Origin: Pelobates cultripes
Lineage: Eukaryota > Chordata > Amphibia > Anura > Pelobatidae
Length of the DNA stretch: 64,000 nt
Assembly (NCBI GenBank): GCA_933207985.1
Contig: OW240914.1
Location: 205,688,685-205,752,684 of the forward strand
Direction: 5' to 3'
How positions within the stretch are numbered: the stretch's first letter is position 1; every line of letters starts with the position of its first letter. The notes under the pieces were generated by a model. The model worked only from the letters and a program-made list of their open reading frames with translations. It did no database searches and was not told the DNA's origin. Made by a program: the position numbers and the translations under genes. Of this stretch, positions 29,641 to 42,623 are shown piece after piece.

Positions 29641-32600
29641 AACCATGTTAGTGTTTAAATTGCATTCTGGGATTTATTTGTTTTCGGGGTACAGGAAATA
29701 GTGATTCCATACTTTAGATAAAGTCTCATAAGTTTGAAAAGTCTTTACATAATATAGTTTTTAGAAATAATGTTGAAGATTTCAATATATGAACATGAGC
29801 ATGTCATAAACACATTATTTAATATTGTAAAAAAGACATATGCCATACTCCATTTTTTTTCCTGGCAAAAGAGGTCTTCGGAAATAATCAGAAAAACAGG
29901 AGGAGGAGTCCGGGGAAAGAAAACTGTAAGTTACTCCCTCTTCCTGACATCATCAGAAGAAACCGTCAGACTTCACTTCCATTCAGCTACGTGCTGGCTG
30001 CAGGGAGATTGAGGTAGGCTGCAGTTATTTGAAAATATGAAGTGGCAGGCGATTCATATTTTTGCACCCTCCTCCCAACCCCCCTGCTCTGGCGCCCTAA
30101 GGCAGTCGCCTGTGCTGTCTAATGTATGCGCTGGCCGTGACTGACAGTCACATTTGGTATATGGCCACGAATAAAGTTAGTCCTCTCTGTCCAAGTAGTC
30201 ACCTTGCTTAATTTTCACTCGCTTGCGATAAGTGGGCGAGAGGAAATTTCAAGTTAACGCACAATAATCTATCAAATAGAAGCAATTTTTCCTCATCATG
30301 TGCAAGAAGATTCCATCACCACATCTTGTCATTTTCCCATCAACCATTGCACACAAGATTATCTATCGAGAAACAGATGTTTCTCTTGCTTTTCCATGTA
30401 ATTCAGAAAGCCTGCTTTCTCTAAAATGCAGAACTTCTTACTGCAGTACAAATTCAGAACAGGTAACGTCTATAAACTTTAGTAAGATGATTGAACATTA
30501 ATGTTAACAGGAAGTAGAGAAAATGACGTACATGTTTAATTTTACAGACATTTTCACAATACATTTTCTAGCTGAACTAGCTCATCTCCATGTTCAGTAC
30601 TGCGTAAAAAGATTTGTAAAAAATACAACTTTTGCCATAAAAGTGTTTTGTTATATATATATATATATATATATATCAGTTCACTAAAGAAATCTTGGTT
30701 TTCTTATGTGTATATAAAGTATTTTTTATACATATATTGTTTGAGACACACATGTATATAAATGCCTGTGCAAACTTAGATATAAGTGCCAACAAGTTTT
30801 CTTTTTTTTGTAGTTAGATTATCATTAATAGTTTTGATAAATATTTAAGTAGTTAAATATTTCTCAATATATTTTTTTATTTAAAAAGTTACAATTAAAT
30901 ATCTTCTTAACTCTTTCTTGTACAGTGCACATAGCCATGCGCAAAAAGTTAGTGAAAGCCTTTCTCTTTATATTTACAGTGTAAAATATGTGAAAAGGAG
31001 GGGTGCACACATTTTGCAAATACTGGGTTGCTGGAAAGGAGCCAGGACCAGGGTAAAATAGTCATGAATAAAGCAATTTGTCAGTGGCAGGCAGTTTGGT
31101 TTGAGGTTAGTTTGGTGAATGAGGTTCCAGATGTCCTGAATCAAAAATAACTTCAGTGTTTGCACAGTCTGGATAGCACAAAAACTTTACTATAACATCC
31201 CTGTTTCTCCAAGAATAGTTTCCAAATTCCTTCTTGACTCATAAACTAATGATGAAATAATAATGTGGAAATACTGGCAAAGATCACAGCTTAATAAAGA
31301 GCTGCATATGAGCTAAATAAACATGCATAAAAATTAGACAGGAGAATGTAACAGGAATACAGATACATGTCTACAGACAGTTGTTGAGTTTGGTCTGCCA
31401 AGTTTAGATTGATATTTAAAAAAAAAAAAAAAAAAAATGAAATTCCTTGATCAAGAGGTTTTTTTTTTTTTTAAACATTTCATCTTAGTGTGAAAGCATA
31501 ATTTTGTGGTCGAGTGCTTTTTCCAACTAGAAAATATGTCAATATTTCTAAATGTCTACAAAATAGGACAGTGTCTCAAATGTTAGAAGCAAGTCAGTGC
31601 TCTGAAAGCTCAACTATGGAATCTTATGTATCTCATTTATGGCTTTTTGGAATTAATAAAATTGCCTACAGCCTCTTAATTAAATGAAAGACATGGATGT
31701 CCCTGCTCCTGCAACTTGCTATCTTACTCATAAAACAACTTGGCTTCTCTACAATAATTTAATTTGAATACAAAATGATGCTTCTAATTTCAATTTACAT
31801 TTTTCTTGATCCACCATTTTGCTCACAACTTATTCACTGCCTGATAATTTCCCCATTATTTACAAAGCACAACAGACAAATTAAAAGAAAATGTATTTTT
31901 CTTCTATTTAACACAAGTACATGTATTCCTATCCCTATAGTGTTAAAACACCATCTGTTCTACCATTGTACCTATCCAAGTTAATTGCTCTCTTGGAATT
32001 TATTATATTCCCTTGGTGGAGTTTTAGAGGCTTAGTTATTGGTCCTCTATTGTTCGATCTCTACCATGTCTAGCGAATTCTAAACAAACTGTTGACAATC
32101 ATTTAGATGGAATGAGTATTTACCATTTAGGTTCACTCTTGCATCAACCTCTCATAATTTGACACATCTTAACTTCTGTATATTACAGATCACATCATGG
32201 TGGAAGCGTTCATGGTGCTTTGAGTCTGATGTACAGTGTTTCACTGAAAAACGCTGCACATACTGAGTTAAAAAATTTGCTGCCGGTTAAGAGTTCTCGG
32301 CTGGATAATATCAGTTCTGTGCATAACTCACGCCATGCATTGAATGCTGTAGACAGGTGACCAATGATAGCATTTCAACCCCCTTCTTGCCGCTCAAGTC
32401 CTCCTCTCAGCTAAGGAGAGTGATGTCACTGAAGGCAAATCATGCTGCAGAGAAAACTTGGCCTCTATCTGTCATGTATCTCTCTTATTAATGGGCGAGG
32501 ACCCTGCCAGCAAGGGTTATTAAAACCAGAGCAGTGTTTTAAAAAAAATAAAAAAAAAATAACCCTTTACCTAGTTAATATGGGAGATTTCCAAACACTT

Positions 32601-32682
32601 AAAAAGAGCCGTCACTTATGTTGCATATATAATACTTTGACTCTGATACAGCATAGCTCAGAATGTCTGGTAAATGTTTCTA
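29641..32682. other. Non-coding AT-rich stretch
   Basis: Holds a (TA)n tract at 30651-30676, A and T runs near 31415 and 31460, and a low-GC background. A segment at about 32190-32460 resembles a dispersed repeat. No gene was recognised. Confidence 0.35.
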
Positions 32683-33080
32683 TTAGATATGTGCAATTTG
32701 TTTAGTTCCAAATGTACATTCGTACAAATTTCATGCCATTCGGATGCTTACGAATGTCCGGAGTGCCGAAAAGTGTCAAAACAGGAGAGAGAGGGAAAAT
32801 TACGTTAATGATGACAGGAATCTTGACCAATAAGCTAATTCCTTTTGTGCAATGTAATGCTTGTTTGCCCAGTCCAGTTTCACTATTCCCTGTCCAATGA
32901 AATGAGCTATAGATATGTGCAATTCGCTTCATTCCGAATGTACATTTGTACGAATTTCACGACGTTCGGCAGTCCCAAAGTACTGAACCAAATGCCATTG
33001 GTCCGAATTGCCGAAGCAGACAATTCTTTTTTACTTACCCGAATTTCCGAACCAAATTTTTTGCCCATGCACATCCCTAG
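32683..33080. repeat. hAT-like MITE with duplicated left part
   Basis: A ~60-bp block (ATATGTGCAATTTG ... CGTACAAATTTCATG) at 32690-32745 recurs at 32914-32970. The right end GCACATCCCTAG (near 33071) is the inverse of the common TAGGGATGTGC end of short anuran repeats. The target duplication was not established. Confidence 0.45.
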
Positions 33081-34086
33081 TTTCTATATAAACCAAATAT
33101 TTGGGATTTTTTTTCAAATAAATGAAAAATCTTCATAAGGTCATTCACAGGGGTGAGCTGAATACAGATGACCTACGCTGGCTTGAAATTTTGGCAATTC
33201 CTCCAGCCGTCACAACTGACAGATGTGGGGAAAAAAGCATTGACTATCTCATAGCGCGACAATATCTATGGAAAATCCTGCGGTCGCTTGGGATCCTTCA
33301 TAAATATCAGTGTTGTACTCTTACGCGTGCACAAGAGTAAAGCACTGATGTGGGTTACTGGCAGATTAAGCTCCAGGAGCTGAATTGGTGCAAAAGCTGC
33401 GAGGAACATATGTACATCTCACTTGCACTGCAGAGCCAGGCCACCACACGTCAAGTGGTCACCATTGGGGGATTTAGCAAAATACAGAGCCTTACTTTGA
33501 AACATCTTTAGTAAGGTTACTTAGAATAGATTAAAATTGAAACAAAAATAAGTGGACTGCATTAAAAAAAATACAGGATGCATTTGTACAGAACTGAAAG
33601 AGAAGTACCTTTTTTTTTTTTTTTTTTGAAAGTAGCAGATGATTTATCCAGAATTATGGAATGTTTTTATATTTATAAATGGTCATTTTAATAGTAGATC
33701 TAAATATAAGTGTCCTCATGAATATCTATCCAGGTATCAACAAGGCTGTGTCTGTATGCTGTAGTTACAAACAAGAACCCTGTGGGAAATAAGCAGGGCT
33801 GTTATTACTGTACTATAACACAATACTATTATAACAATCTTAAACCAAAGTTGTTCCTAATCAGTGACTTGGAAAATGTAGTTGATATCAGTCCACACCA
33901 ATGGCCTATTTAATCATTGTAGCATGTTGGAAAAAGCACCTAAATCATTGTCATTTGAACTGTCAGTAACATGTATTATTTTACTTTGAAAAGCAAAGTG
34001 GTTTGGGCGTAGAAACGGTAGACGTACCCCCCTCAGGAATCATGTGGGGTGGACAGATAATACATATCCTCCCCAGTTAAATTAGG
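33081..34086. other. Non-coding stretch
   Basis: No gene. About 33120-33480 looks like older repeat sequence with a short open frame; a T17 run is near 33611. Confidence 0.3.
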
Positions 34087-34619
34087 CATATACAGGCCCG
34101 GACTGGCCTTCGGGCAAACCGGGCAAATGCCCGGTGGGCCTTTTTGATCAAGGGCCGAGGCCGACAGGGGAGATCAAGGTATCTCCCCGACCGGCCCCTT
34201 TAGGGCTGGTGCTGCCTGACCTCTGGCCAACAGAGGGAGCTCTGTGCGCGGGGAGATCAAAGATCTCTCACCAGCCTGCATGCTTATTCTTTATCTCATT
34301 CCCTTCCTCAGTCAATTTCCTCTTTTCATTAACTCTCCACATCATATGCTATCTCTTTATTTCCATTATTATTCTTTGTCCAATTCTAGAAATTTCGCCC
34401 TGGCTCCTGGGATTTCTCAGCCCTCTAACTAAGGTGGCTGCCTGAGAAAAGTTTCAAATTGGCCGCTGCGGGGACCATTGGAGCCGGCCGCCCAGGGAAG
34501 CATGAAGGTGGCCAGCTGAGACCGCATGGAGGCGGCACGCGAGGAAGAAGTATTCTTCCTGCAGTTTCTCTCTACTCCCTTGAGCGCTGTTTAGTGATGC
34601 CAGAGTCGGAATATGACTT
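34087..34619 (+). repeat. GC-rich dispersed repeat remnant
   Basis: GCCCGGACTGGCCTTCGGGC and GCAAATGCCCGGTGGGCC at 34097-34140 recall a repeat seen widely in anuran genomes. The rest to 34619 is unassigned; the open frames across it are not convincing genes. Confidence 0.4.
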
Positions 34620-36950
34620 CACTCCTGCCTTGCACTTATCCACATTAAATATCAGCTGCCACAACTCTGACCATTTTTCTAGTTTACCTAAATCATTTGC
34701 CATTTGGTTTACCCCCCTTGAAACATTAACCCTGTTACATATCTTAGTGTCATCAGCAAAAAGACATACCTAACCATCAAGACCTTCTGCAATATCACTA
34801 ATAAAAATATTAAAGAGAATGAGTTCACGTACAGATCCCTGAGGTACCCCACTGGTGTCAAGACCATGCTTCAAATATACTCCATTGACTACAACCCTCT
34901 GTTGCCTGTCACTCAACCCCACTGCCTTACTAATTCAACAATATTGGAATCCAAACTTAAAGATTGCAGTTTATTGATAAGCCTTCCATGTGCAACGGTG
35001 TCAATAGTCTTTCTGAAAGCTAGGTAAGCAACGTCTACTGCGCCACCCTTATCTATTATTTTAGTTACCCAATCAAAAAAAAATCAGTTAGATTAGTTTG
35101 GCATGATCTCCCTGTAGTAAACCCATGTTGTCTCTGATTTTAGGTGTTCAACAATCATATCCTTTTAACATGGTTTCCATTACTTTACCCACTACTAAAG
35201 TAAGGCTTACTGGCCTATAGTTGCCCGACTCCTCCCTACTACCTTTCTTGTGAATGGGCACAACATTCGCTAACTTCCAATCTTCTGGGACTACTCCTGT
35301 TAACAATGATTGGTTAAATAAATCTGTTAATGGTTTTGCTAGTACACCACTAAGCTCTTTTAATAACTTTGGGTGTATTCCATCAGGCCCCATTGACTTA
35401 TTTGTCTTTACTTTTGACAGTTGAAATAGAACCTCTTCCTCTGTAAACTCACATGTAACAAATAACTAATTTGTCCTTTTTCCTAACTGAGGTCCCTTTC
35501 CTTCATTTTCATCTGTAAATACTGAACAAAATATTCATTGAGGCAGTCAGCTAGACCTTTATCCTCTTCTACATACCTTCCTTCTTTTGTTTTTAATCTA
35601 ACTAATTGTTTTACTTTTCTTTTCTCATTTATGTATCTAAAAAATGTTTTATCCCCCTTTTTTACTGACTGTGCTATTTTCTCTTCTGTGTGTGATTTGG
35701 AAGCTCTTATAACTTGCTTAGCCTCTTTCTGCCTAATCTTATAGAACATTTTGTCTTCCTCACTCTGTTTTTTATAATTACTAAATGCTAACTTTTTGTT
35801 TTTTACTATTTTTGGCCACATCTGCAGAGTACCACAGTGATTTTTTTAAAATTTTTTGCTTTTACTGACAAGCCTAATGCAATTTTCTGTTGCCTTCAGC
35901 AGTGCAACTTTTAAATAATCCCATTTCTCTTGGACTCCTTTTAAACTGCTCTAGTCTGATAATGACTCCTTTACACATAATCTAATTTTAGAAAAGTCTG
36001 TTTTTCTAAAGTCTAACACTTTTTTGTTTTTGTGTGGTGGGACTCAGTCACTGTTCTTATATTAAACCACACTGACTGATGATCACTGGATCGCAAACTT
36101 TCACCTACAGTAATATCGATACCAAATCTCCGTTTGTTAACACTAAATCTAGTATGGCCTTTTTACGAGTTGGCCACTCATCGACTTGCTTTAAAGACTA
36201 TTCCAGTAGGGAGTTAAGAATATGTGTGCTCCTGGCACAAGCAGCTATTTTGGTTTTCCAGTTCACATGAGGAAGATTAGTCACCCATGATAACTCCCCC
36301 CTTCATTGTCATTTTACCGTTTCCTCAGCTAGTAGAATATCTAACTCTTCTGTTTGTCCTGGAGGCCTATAAATCACACCTACACGAGTTACTGTGTGAT
36401 TACCAAATTCAAACATAACCCAAACGGACTCTATGTTCGTCTCACTAACTTTTATTAGGCTAGATTTATGCTATCCTTCACATACAGGGCCACGCCTCCC
36501 TCTTTCTTGCCTTCCCTGTCTTTTCTATATAAAGAGTACCCTGGTATTGCTATGTCCCAGTCATTTTTCACATTATACCATGTCTCAGTAACAGCGACTA
36601 AATCTACATTATCAGTTGCCATTATTCCTACAAGTTCATGGATCTTATTCCCTGAACTGCGAGCATTTGTAGACCTTACGCTAAGCCTATAATTCTTAAC
36701 AAACAGGCACCTTCTGTTATTGTTTTGGGGGCAGTTGAATCAATGTTTTATCACCCCCCACCCCCTCCTAGTTTAAATACGTCCCAGCAAAACCTCTGAA
36801 CTGCTCACTGAGAACATTTGTTCCCTTTTGAGAAAGATGCAAACCATCTTTTTTCTACAGTTTATTTCCATTCCAAACAGAGCTACCATGAGAAATGAAG
36901 CCAAAGCCTTGCTCCCGTCACCATTCACCAAGCCACAAGTTAAAGCCCCT
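34620..36950 (-). mobile_element. CR1-like LINE, degenerate
   Basis: Minus-strand LINE. The endonuclease region (36.0-36.7 kb) reads NVDLVAVTETWYN, DIAIPGYSLYRKDR and EGGVALYVKD. The linker and first RT blocks are in 35483-35821, and RT motifs continue in 35148-35393. The region to 34620 contains further RT-like pieces with many stops. The 5' side extends to about 36950 by similarity of general layout only. Both edges are approximate. Confidence 0.85.
35148..36640 (-). pseudogene. CR1 ORF2 fragments: endonuclease and reverse transcriptase
   Basis: Three readable blocks. (1) Endonuclease at about 36.45-36.64 kb with the VTETW and GGVALYV motifs. (2) 35483-35821: 112 residues of the inter-domain region (KQSEEDKMFYKIRQKEAKQ, FFRYINEKRK). 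(3) 35148-35393: RT start GPDGIHPKLLKEL, EDWKLANVVPIHKKG, NYRPVSLTLVVGKVMETML. These are separated by stops and frame changes, and the YxDD region further left is badly decayed. No function is expected. Confidence 0.85.
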
Positions 36951-39247
36951 AATATGCATATGCGTGACGTTTTGATTGGTATGCACAGGCAGAACTTCAG
37001 AGAATGACCGTGTGGAAGCAACCTGCAGTATATCATTGGCAACCTGCCGTATATCATTGTTTATGTGTCTGTCTGTCACTAAGTGTGTGTCTGTGTCAGT
37101 GTGTATGTGTCTGTTAGAGTGTGTGTGAGCCTGTCAGAGTGTGTGTGTGTGAGCATGTCAGAGTCTGTCTATTTATGTACCTGCCCCTTTCGATTGCATG
37201 AGAGCGGTGATTTTAAACACCTTTTTTCCCACGCTGTGCCAGTTGTGCTGAAGGCTGGTCCCGCCTCCATGGCAGAGATAACCAATCTTTATGATGATCT
37301 CAGCTAAGCCCATGCTTCCCATAGGAAAGCACTGGGAGGATATTGCACATGTGCAGCAAAACACTGTGCTGTGCCAATCCGCATCTCCTTATAGAGATTC
37401 ATTTAATTAATTAATCTCTATGAGGAACATTCACCTCCTCAACGCAGAGCGTGGAGACGCTGAACGTGGGTGGTGCACACTATGTAATCTCTAGTAGCTG
37501 TCTGAGTGACTGTCACTAGTGTTGTTACTAAGAAACAATGTAAATACTGCCTTTTCGCTGAAAAGGCAGTGCTTACATTGAAAAGCCTGCATGGACAGGC
37601 TATAGACACTAGATCAACTACATCAAGCTGTAGTGGTTCTGGTTACTATAGCGTTCCCTTTAGAATAACATTTGTCTTGTTGAAAATTAAACTGTTCGTT
37701 ACAAAAAAAATGGCTCCTAAGTATTTTTAGCTGGCTTCTAGACTCCAAACAAATTTGTCAAGCTCTGATATATGTATATATACATATCCGCAGGGAAGCA
37801 AACTAGAGGGTTAAATCAAAAATCTCCCACCCTGGACCAGTGCATTATTGCATGGTGAGGGAGAGCAGCCTGATGCTGTCTGTCTGCACTTTCACCAGGT
37901 TCCCTTCTCTCTCGCAAAGAAGAAAAGTGCAAGAAATGTCTTGATCATGAATCACTGACCATCAGTCCCCCCTCACTGGCCAGAGGTAAGAGGCATGGAG
38001 GAGAGGGGATCATAAAATAAAGGCAAAAAAAAAATGCTCCTCTCACGCCCTACAGATTACAGCCCCTATCCCACCCCACTTAGGCACGCAAACATATACA
38101 AACATACTGCATCCGCTATGCACACGGTATCCACTATACATATACACAGTATCCACTATGCACACACGCACAAACACGGCATACACTATACACAAACTTC
38201 ATCTTTCACACATACTGCATCCCTTACAAACACACACACACACACTCCATCCACTTTGCACACATTGGATTCTTTGTACACATACACTACATTGCCTAAA
38301 CACACACTACATCTCCTATAAGTCCTGTGAGTGGAGTCAGAGGGAGGCCCTGTGGAGCCCAGACCTTGAGCTGTGTAAGGATCCCCATCATTTCTGATGG
38401 CAGCCCTGAGCCCCCTTATCGTAAAGACAAGGATGAGTATATTCAATACTCCCCACTAACAAACCATTCGCATACTGCAAAATTGTGAGAAAAAATGTGC
38501 AGTGTCTGGCTGTACGGATACATACCTGTCACTAGCCTAAAACAATAAATGCCAAGAGCAGAAGTAAAACTGTCCTGCAAATTCGTTTTTGTTTTTTTAA
38601 AATGGAGCCACACCACAAATTATGATGTGCAATCATTTGGTGATTGATAGTAAACAAAAAATGTTAAATAGCTGAGAGCAGTAAACCACAAACTGGAGGA
38701 TGGAACTGATAACTGATATATGTTTCAACACCTGTAGTCATTTATTTAAACTGCAATTACGTTCATTACTATCTTTATAACGGCCAGTTATCTACTACAA
38801 AAGTCCCTACCATTAAATGCTAATTATGTAATGTGGATTATCAGTCAGTGTGGGCATAGTTTAGAGTGTAAACTGTGCCATCAGTTGTTCAGAGCAGCTC
38901 TCTCTTAGAGTGGGATTTCCAGATGGTATATATTGTTATTATTTGTCTGGCAAAACACTCATATTGTGTTGGTAGATTCCATATTCCATGAAAAGGCATG
39001 AGCTGCAATGTCTGTTTTAATAAAACCAAATTAGAACATTGTTACAGATAAACTTTGTTACTTGAATGTCACAAGGCTATTATATGATAAAAATCACAAT
39101 CTACCACAATGAAATATTATAGCCAGATCACAATTTCCCCCCCAAAACAATGTTTTTGTAAAAAACTGTTATATCTGACTTTAATATATTGATGAGTAAG
39201 ACAGATCTTAAAGGAACATAAAATGCTATAAGTGACCATGTATATTT
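36951..39247. other. Mixed repeats, no gene
   Basis: Contains a GT-rich tract at 37080-37160, a reverse-oriented TTAA-type MITE relative at about 37200-37667 (ending CAAGCTGTAGTGGTTCTGG, TTACTATAGCGTTCCC), and a CA-rich array at about 38090-38310. The remainder is AT-rich and unassigned. Confidence 0.4.
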
Positions 39248-39251
39248 TTAA

Positions 39252-39689
39252 AGGTAAACTATAGTGCCAGGAAAATAAAATGTAGCTTTCCTGGCAATAT
39301 AGCTTCCTAGAGTGCCCCCTCCATCACCCACACCCCGTGGTGTAGAAGGGGTTAAAAATCTTTTCTGTCACTTACCTGAGTTCCTGCGGCAATAGTCATG
39401 CTCGCATTAGTATTTTCCCCATAGCAAAGCATGTATAATATTTTCCTATGGGGATTTACCTGACGCCGGGTGTCCTCCTACATAGCGTGAGAATGTCTAG
39501 CATCAGTTAGGCGACCAAAAATCAACTAACGACCAAGAAATCCCTCTAGTGGCTGTCTTTAGACAGCTACTAGAGGTGGAGTTAACCCTCAAAGGTAATT
39601 ATTGCAGTTTATTAAAAACTGCAATAATTACCTTTGCAGGGTTAAAGTGGTCAATGAGTTGAAGTGTTCTGGGTGTGTGTATTGTCCCT
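39252..39689 (+). repeat. TTAA-type MITE, complete but diverged
   Basis: Lies between TTAA (39248-39251) and TTAA (39690-39693). Left end AGGTAAACTATAGTGCCAGG with palindrome AGCTTTCCTGGCAATATAG; right end GTTCTGGGTG ... ATTGTCCCT. The interior has CTCTAGTGGCTGTC and GACAGCTACTAGAG, shared with the other copies. A second left end (AGGACCACGCTACACAC) begins after another TTAA at 39711-39714. Confidence 0.7.
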
Positions 39690-39889
39690 TTAATGCCTTA
39701 CATAGATAATTAAAGGACCACGCTACACACACAAAGCACCTGCCTTCTCTCCCATTCCACCATACAGACCTCTTATCAGACCAGCAGTCTTTTCTGAATG
39801 CTATTGCAGTGTGCATGCGCCAGGGAGTGACAGATTAAGAAGCTTCTCAGTGAGAAGTCTCTTCCAGGAAAGAATATACCCCCAATGAC

Positions 39890-40352
39890 TATGTTGTAGA
39901 ATTATAGAATTCTTGAAATTATCTAAGCTAATGCTTTGTCAGGAAGAAATGTGCTGAATAATAAAATGTGTATTTACTAAAGAACCTTGAAGCTAACAAT
40001 ACTAACTACTCAAAATGGCTGCCAAAGCACCCCTCCCATCGAGTGAACACCTCGTGCTAACAAGATGGCGCCTACATCTTGTGTCCACTCCCGTGTCAAG
40101 GATGACATCACCTCTTGATAGGAGGGTACCTAACTAACCACTTAACACCTGGACCAATCAATAGTGTCTATTTGATGTTATCTTGAATTCTTCAGTGATG
40201 TAATAATGCCTTTAAAAGGGTCTGCGCACCCATTTTCTGTCAGAAGCCATTAAACTTCTCCGAAGTTCTTTCATTAACCTGAACTTTGTGTCTCAGTGTG
40301 AATTTACTTCTGCGTGCACGCAACTTTATTATCATTAATTTGGACAGGAACA
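39890..40352 (+). repeat. Probable solo LTR of an endogenous retrovirus-like element
   Basis: The segment has LTR-like order: TG start, promoter-like ATGCCTTTAAAAGGGTCTGC near 40208, an ATTAAA signal at 40249-40254, and a GT-rich region after it. No internal coding sequence accompanies it. Edges are approximate and no target duplication could be fixed. Confidence 0.4.
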
Positions 40353-41102
40353 GATAGTCATTCAAACTAATTGGTTTGCAGTAAATTATCTACAACAACT
40401 ACATGCATAATGAAATCCATTGGGGAATATCTACTAACTATCCATTTTAAACCTGAAATGGCTATTTATAATAAATAACAAATAAAAAAAATAAAAAAAA
40501 TTATAAAACATTTATATGTTGAACTGCAGCACTTGCACAGAAAAGTAACAGCTCGTTCAGCTCTTCTCTCATTCTGCTGTATGGGTTGTTGTTTTTTTTT
40601 TTTTTTATCCTATGAAGGGTCTGACATGTTTGTGTTTTTTGGGGGTTTTTTTTTTTCCCTTTTGATTTTTCTTTCTTTATATGCCCTATACCCCCTCCTC
40701 CCCTTTTAACAAGGCCCTATAGTTTTAAATATATATGCAATCATATACTGTAACTAAACACCCATTATTTTTGCCTAAATTAGGTGTTTAAAAAAAAAAA
40801 ATCTTTAAGCCTTGAAGTTGCTGTTTAGTGGATGAGGGAGTGCACTGGATTTTATGTCCTTGCACACAGACTCAACAACTGTTGTCCCAAATGATTGTAA
40901 AAATTGGCAGCACTCTCGGTCTTTATAACAAAAACTTAAAACTCCTTTATTGAAGTCCATCTGTGGATACATCACAGTATACTTTGTGGCAATATATATA
41001 TAAGCAGGGTCAGTGTACGTTCTAGTCACTCTAGTCACTCTAGTCATAGTATAGTGGGATGTATCAACAGATGGAAATAAATAAAGGAACTTGAAGTTTT
41101 TA
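40353..41102. other. Low-complexity AT-rich stretch
   Basis: T and A runs near 40590-40660 and 40790. A minus-strand 106-codon frame ends here, but its composition is that of non-coding DNA. A short triple repeat of TCTAGTCAC is at about 41020-41048. Confidence 0.35.
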
Positions 41103-42621
41103 CAGTGCCTTGCAAAAGTATTCATCCCCCCACGACGTTTTACCTATTTTGTTACATTACAGCCTTAAATTCAATGTTTTATTAATCTGAATTTTATGTG
41201 ATGGATCAGAACACAATAGTCTAAGTTCGTGAAGTGAAATGAGAAAAATATATACATAAAACTAATTTTTAGAAATAGAAAACAGAAAATTGGCATGTGT
41301 GTATGTATTCACCCCCTTTGTAATGAAGCCCATAAAAAGTTCTGGTGCAACCAATTACCTTCAGAAGTCACATCATTAGTGAAATGATGTCCACCTGTGT
41401 GCAATCTAAGTGTCACATGATCTGTCATTACATATACACTCCTTTTTTGAAAGGCCCCAGAGGCTGCAACACCTAAGCAAGAGGCACCACTAACCAAACA
41501 CTGCCATGGAGACCAAGGAGCTCTCCAAACAAGTAAGCGACGATGTTGTTAAGTACAAGTCAGGGTTAGGTTATAAAAAAATATCCAAATCTTTTATGAT
41601 CCCCAGGAGCACCATCAAATCTATATCATAATGGAAAGAACATGGCACAACAGCAAACCTGCCAAGAGACGGCCGCCCACCAAAACTCACGGACCGGGCA
41701 AGGAGGGCATTAATCAGAGAGGCAGCACAGAGACCTAAGGTAACCCTGGAGGAGCTTTAGTTGGGCTTTATGGCAGAGTGGCAAGAAGAAAGCCATTACT
41801 TTCAGCAAAAAACAAAATGGCACGTTTTTAGTTTGCGAAAAGGCATGTGGGAGACTCCCAAAATGTATGGAGGAAGGTGCTCTGGTCTGATGAGACTAAC
41901 ATTTAACTCTTTTTGGCCATCAAAGAAAACGCTATGTCTGGCGCAAACCCAACACATCACATCATACTGTGGGGATGTTTTTCAGCAGCCGGGACTGGGA
42001 ATCTGGTCAGAGTTGAGGAAAAGATGGATGGTGCTAAATACAGGGATATTCTTGAGCAAAACCTATACCACTCTGTGCGTGATTTGAGGCTAGGACGGAG
42101 GTTCACCTTCCAGCAGGACAATGACCCCAAACACACTACTAAAGCAACACTTAAGTGGTTTAAGGGGAAACATGTAAATGTGTTGGAATGGCCTAGTCAA
42201 AGCCCAGACCTCAATCCAATAGAAAATCTGTGGTCAGACTTAAAGATTGCTCTTCACAAGCGCAAACCATCCAACTTGAAGGAGCTGGAGCAGTTTTGCA
42301 AGGAGGTATGGGCAAAAATCACAGTGGTAAGATGTGGCAAGCTCATAGAGACTTATGCAAAGCGACTTGGAGCTGTGATTGCCGCAAAATGTGGCTCTAC
42401 AAACTATTGACTTTAGGGGGGTGAATAGTTTTGCACATTGACTTTTTCTGTTATTTTGTCCTATCTGTGGTTTGCTTCGCAATAAAAGAAATCTTCAAAG
42501 TTGTGGGCATGTTCTGTAAATTAAATGATGCAAATCCTCAAACAATCCATGTTAATTCCAGGTTGTGAGGCAACAAAACACGAAAAATGCCAAGGGGGGT
42601 GTATACTTTCGCAAGGCCCTG
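41103..42621 (+). mobile_element. Tc1-like DNA transposon, second family
   Basis: Inserted at TA (41101-41102 and 42622-42623). Ends CAGTGCCTTGCAAAAGTATT and its inverse (ACTTTCGCAAGGCCCTG). Inner direct repeats (GTATTCACCCCC near 41306 and GGGGGGTGAATAGTTTTGCA near 42416) give an IR/DR layout, but the sequence family differs from the 3.3 kb element. It encodes a degenerate transposase on the plus strand. Confidence 0.92.
41506..42410 (+). pseudogene. Tc1-like transposase, DD34E, broken
   Basis: The start is at ATG 41506 (METKELSKQVSDDVVKYKSG). The helix-turn-helix region is followed by a stop within STIKSIS, then TANLPRDGRPPKL and ARRALIREAAQRPKVTLEEL, and another stop. The middle is frameshifted and shortened. 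The last frame (41913-42410) is clean: [57 protein letters not shown], ending at the TGA at 42408. The second Asp and Glu are 34 residues apart, the classical spacing. The first Asp lies in the damaged part. Several lesions make this copy clearly dead. Confidence 0.92.
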
Positions 42622-42623
42622 TA

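Noticed and set aside
38034..38446. His/Thr-rich and Val/Cys-rich frames on both strands
   Set aside because: Products of a CA-rich array.
40805..41125. 106-codon minus-strand frame next to the second Tc1 element
   Set aside because: It crosses the transposon border and a short TCTAGTCAC repeat; no homology recognised.
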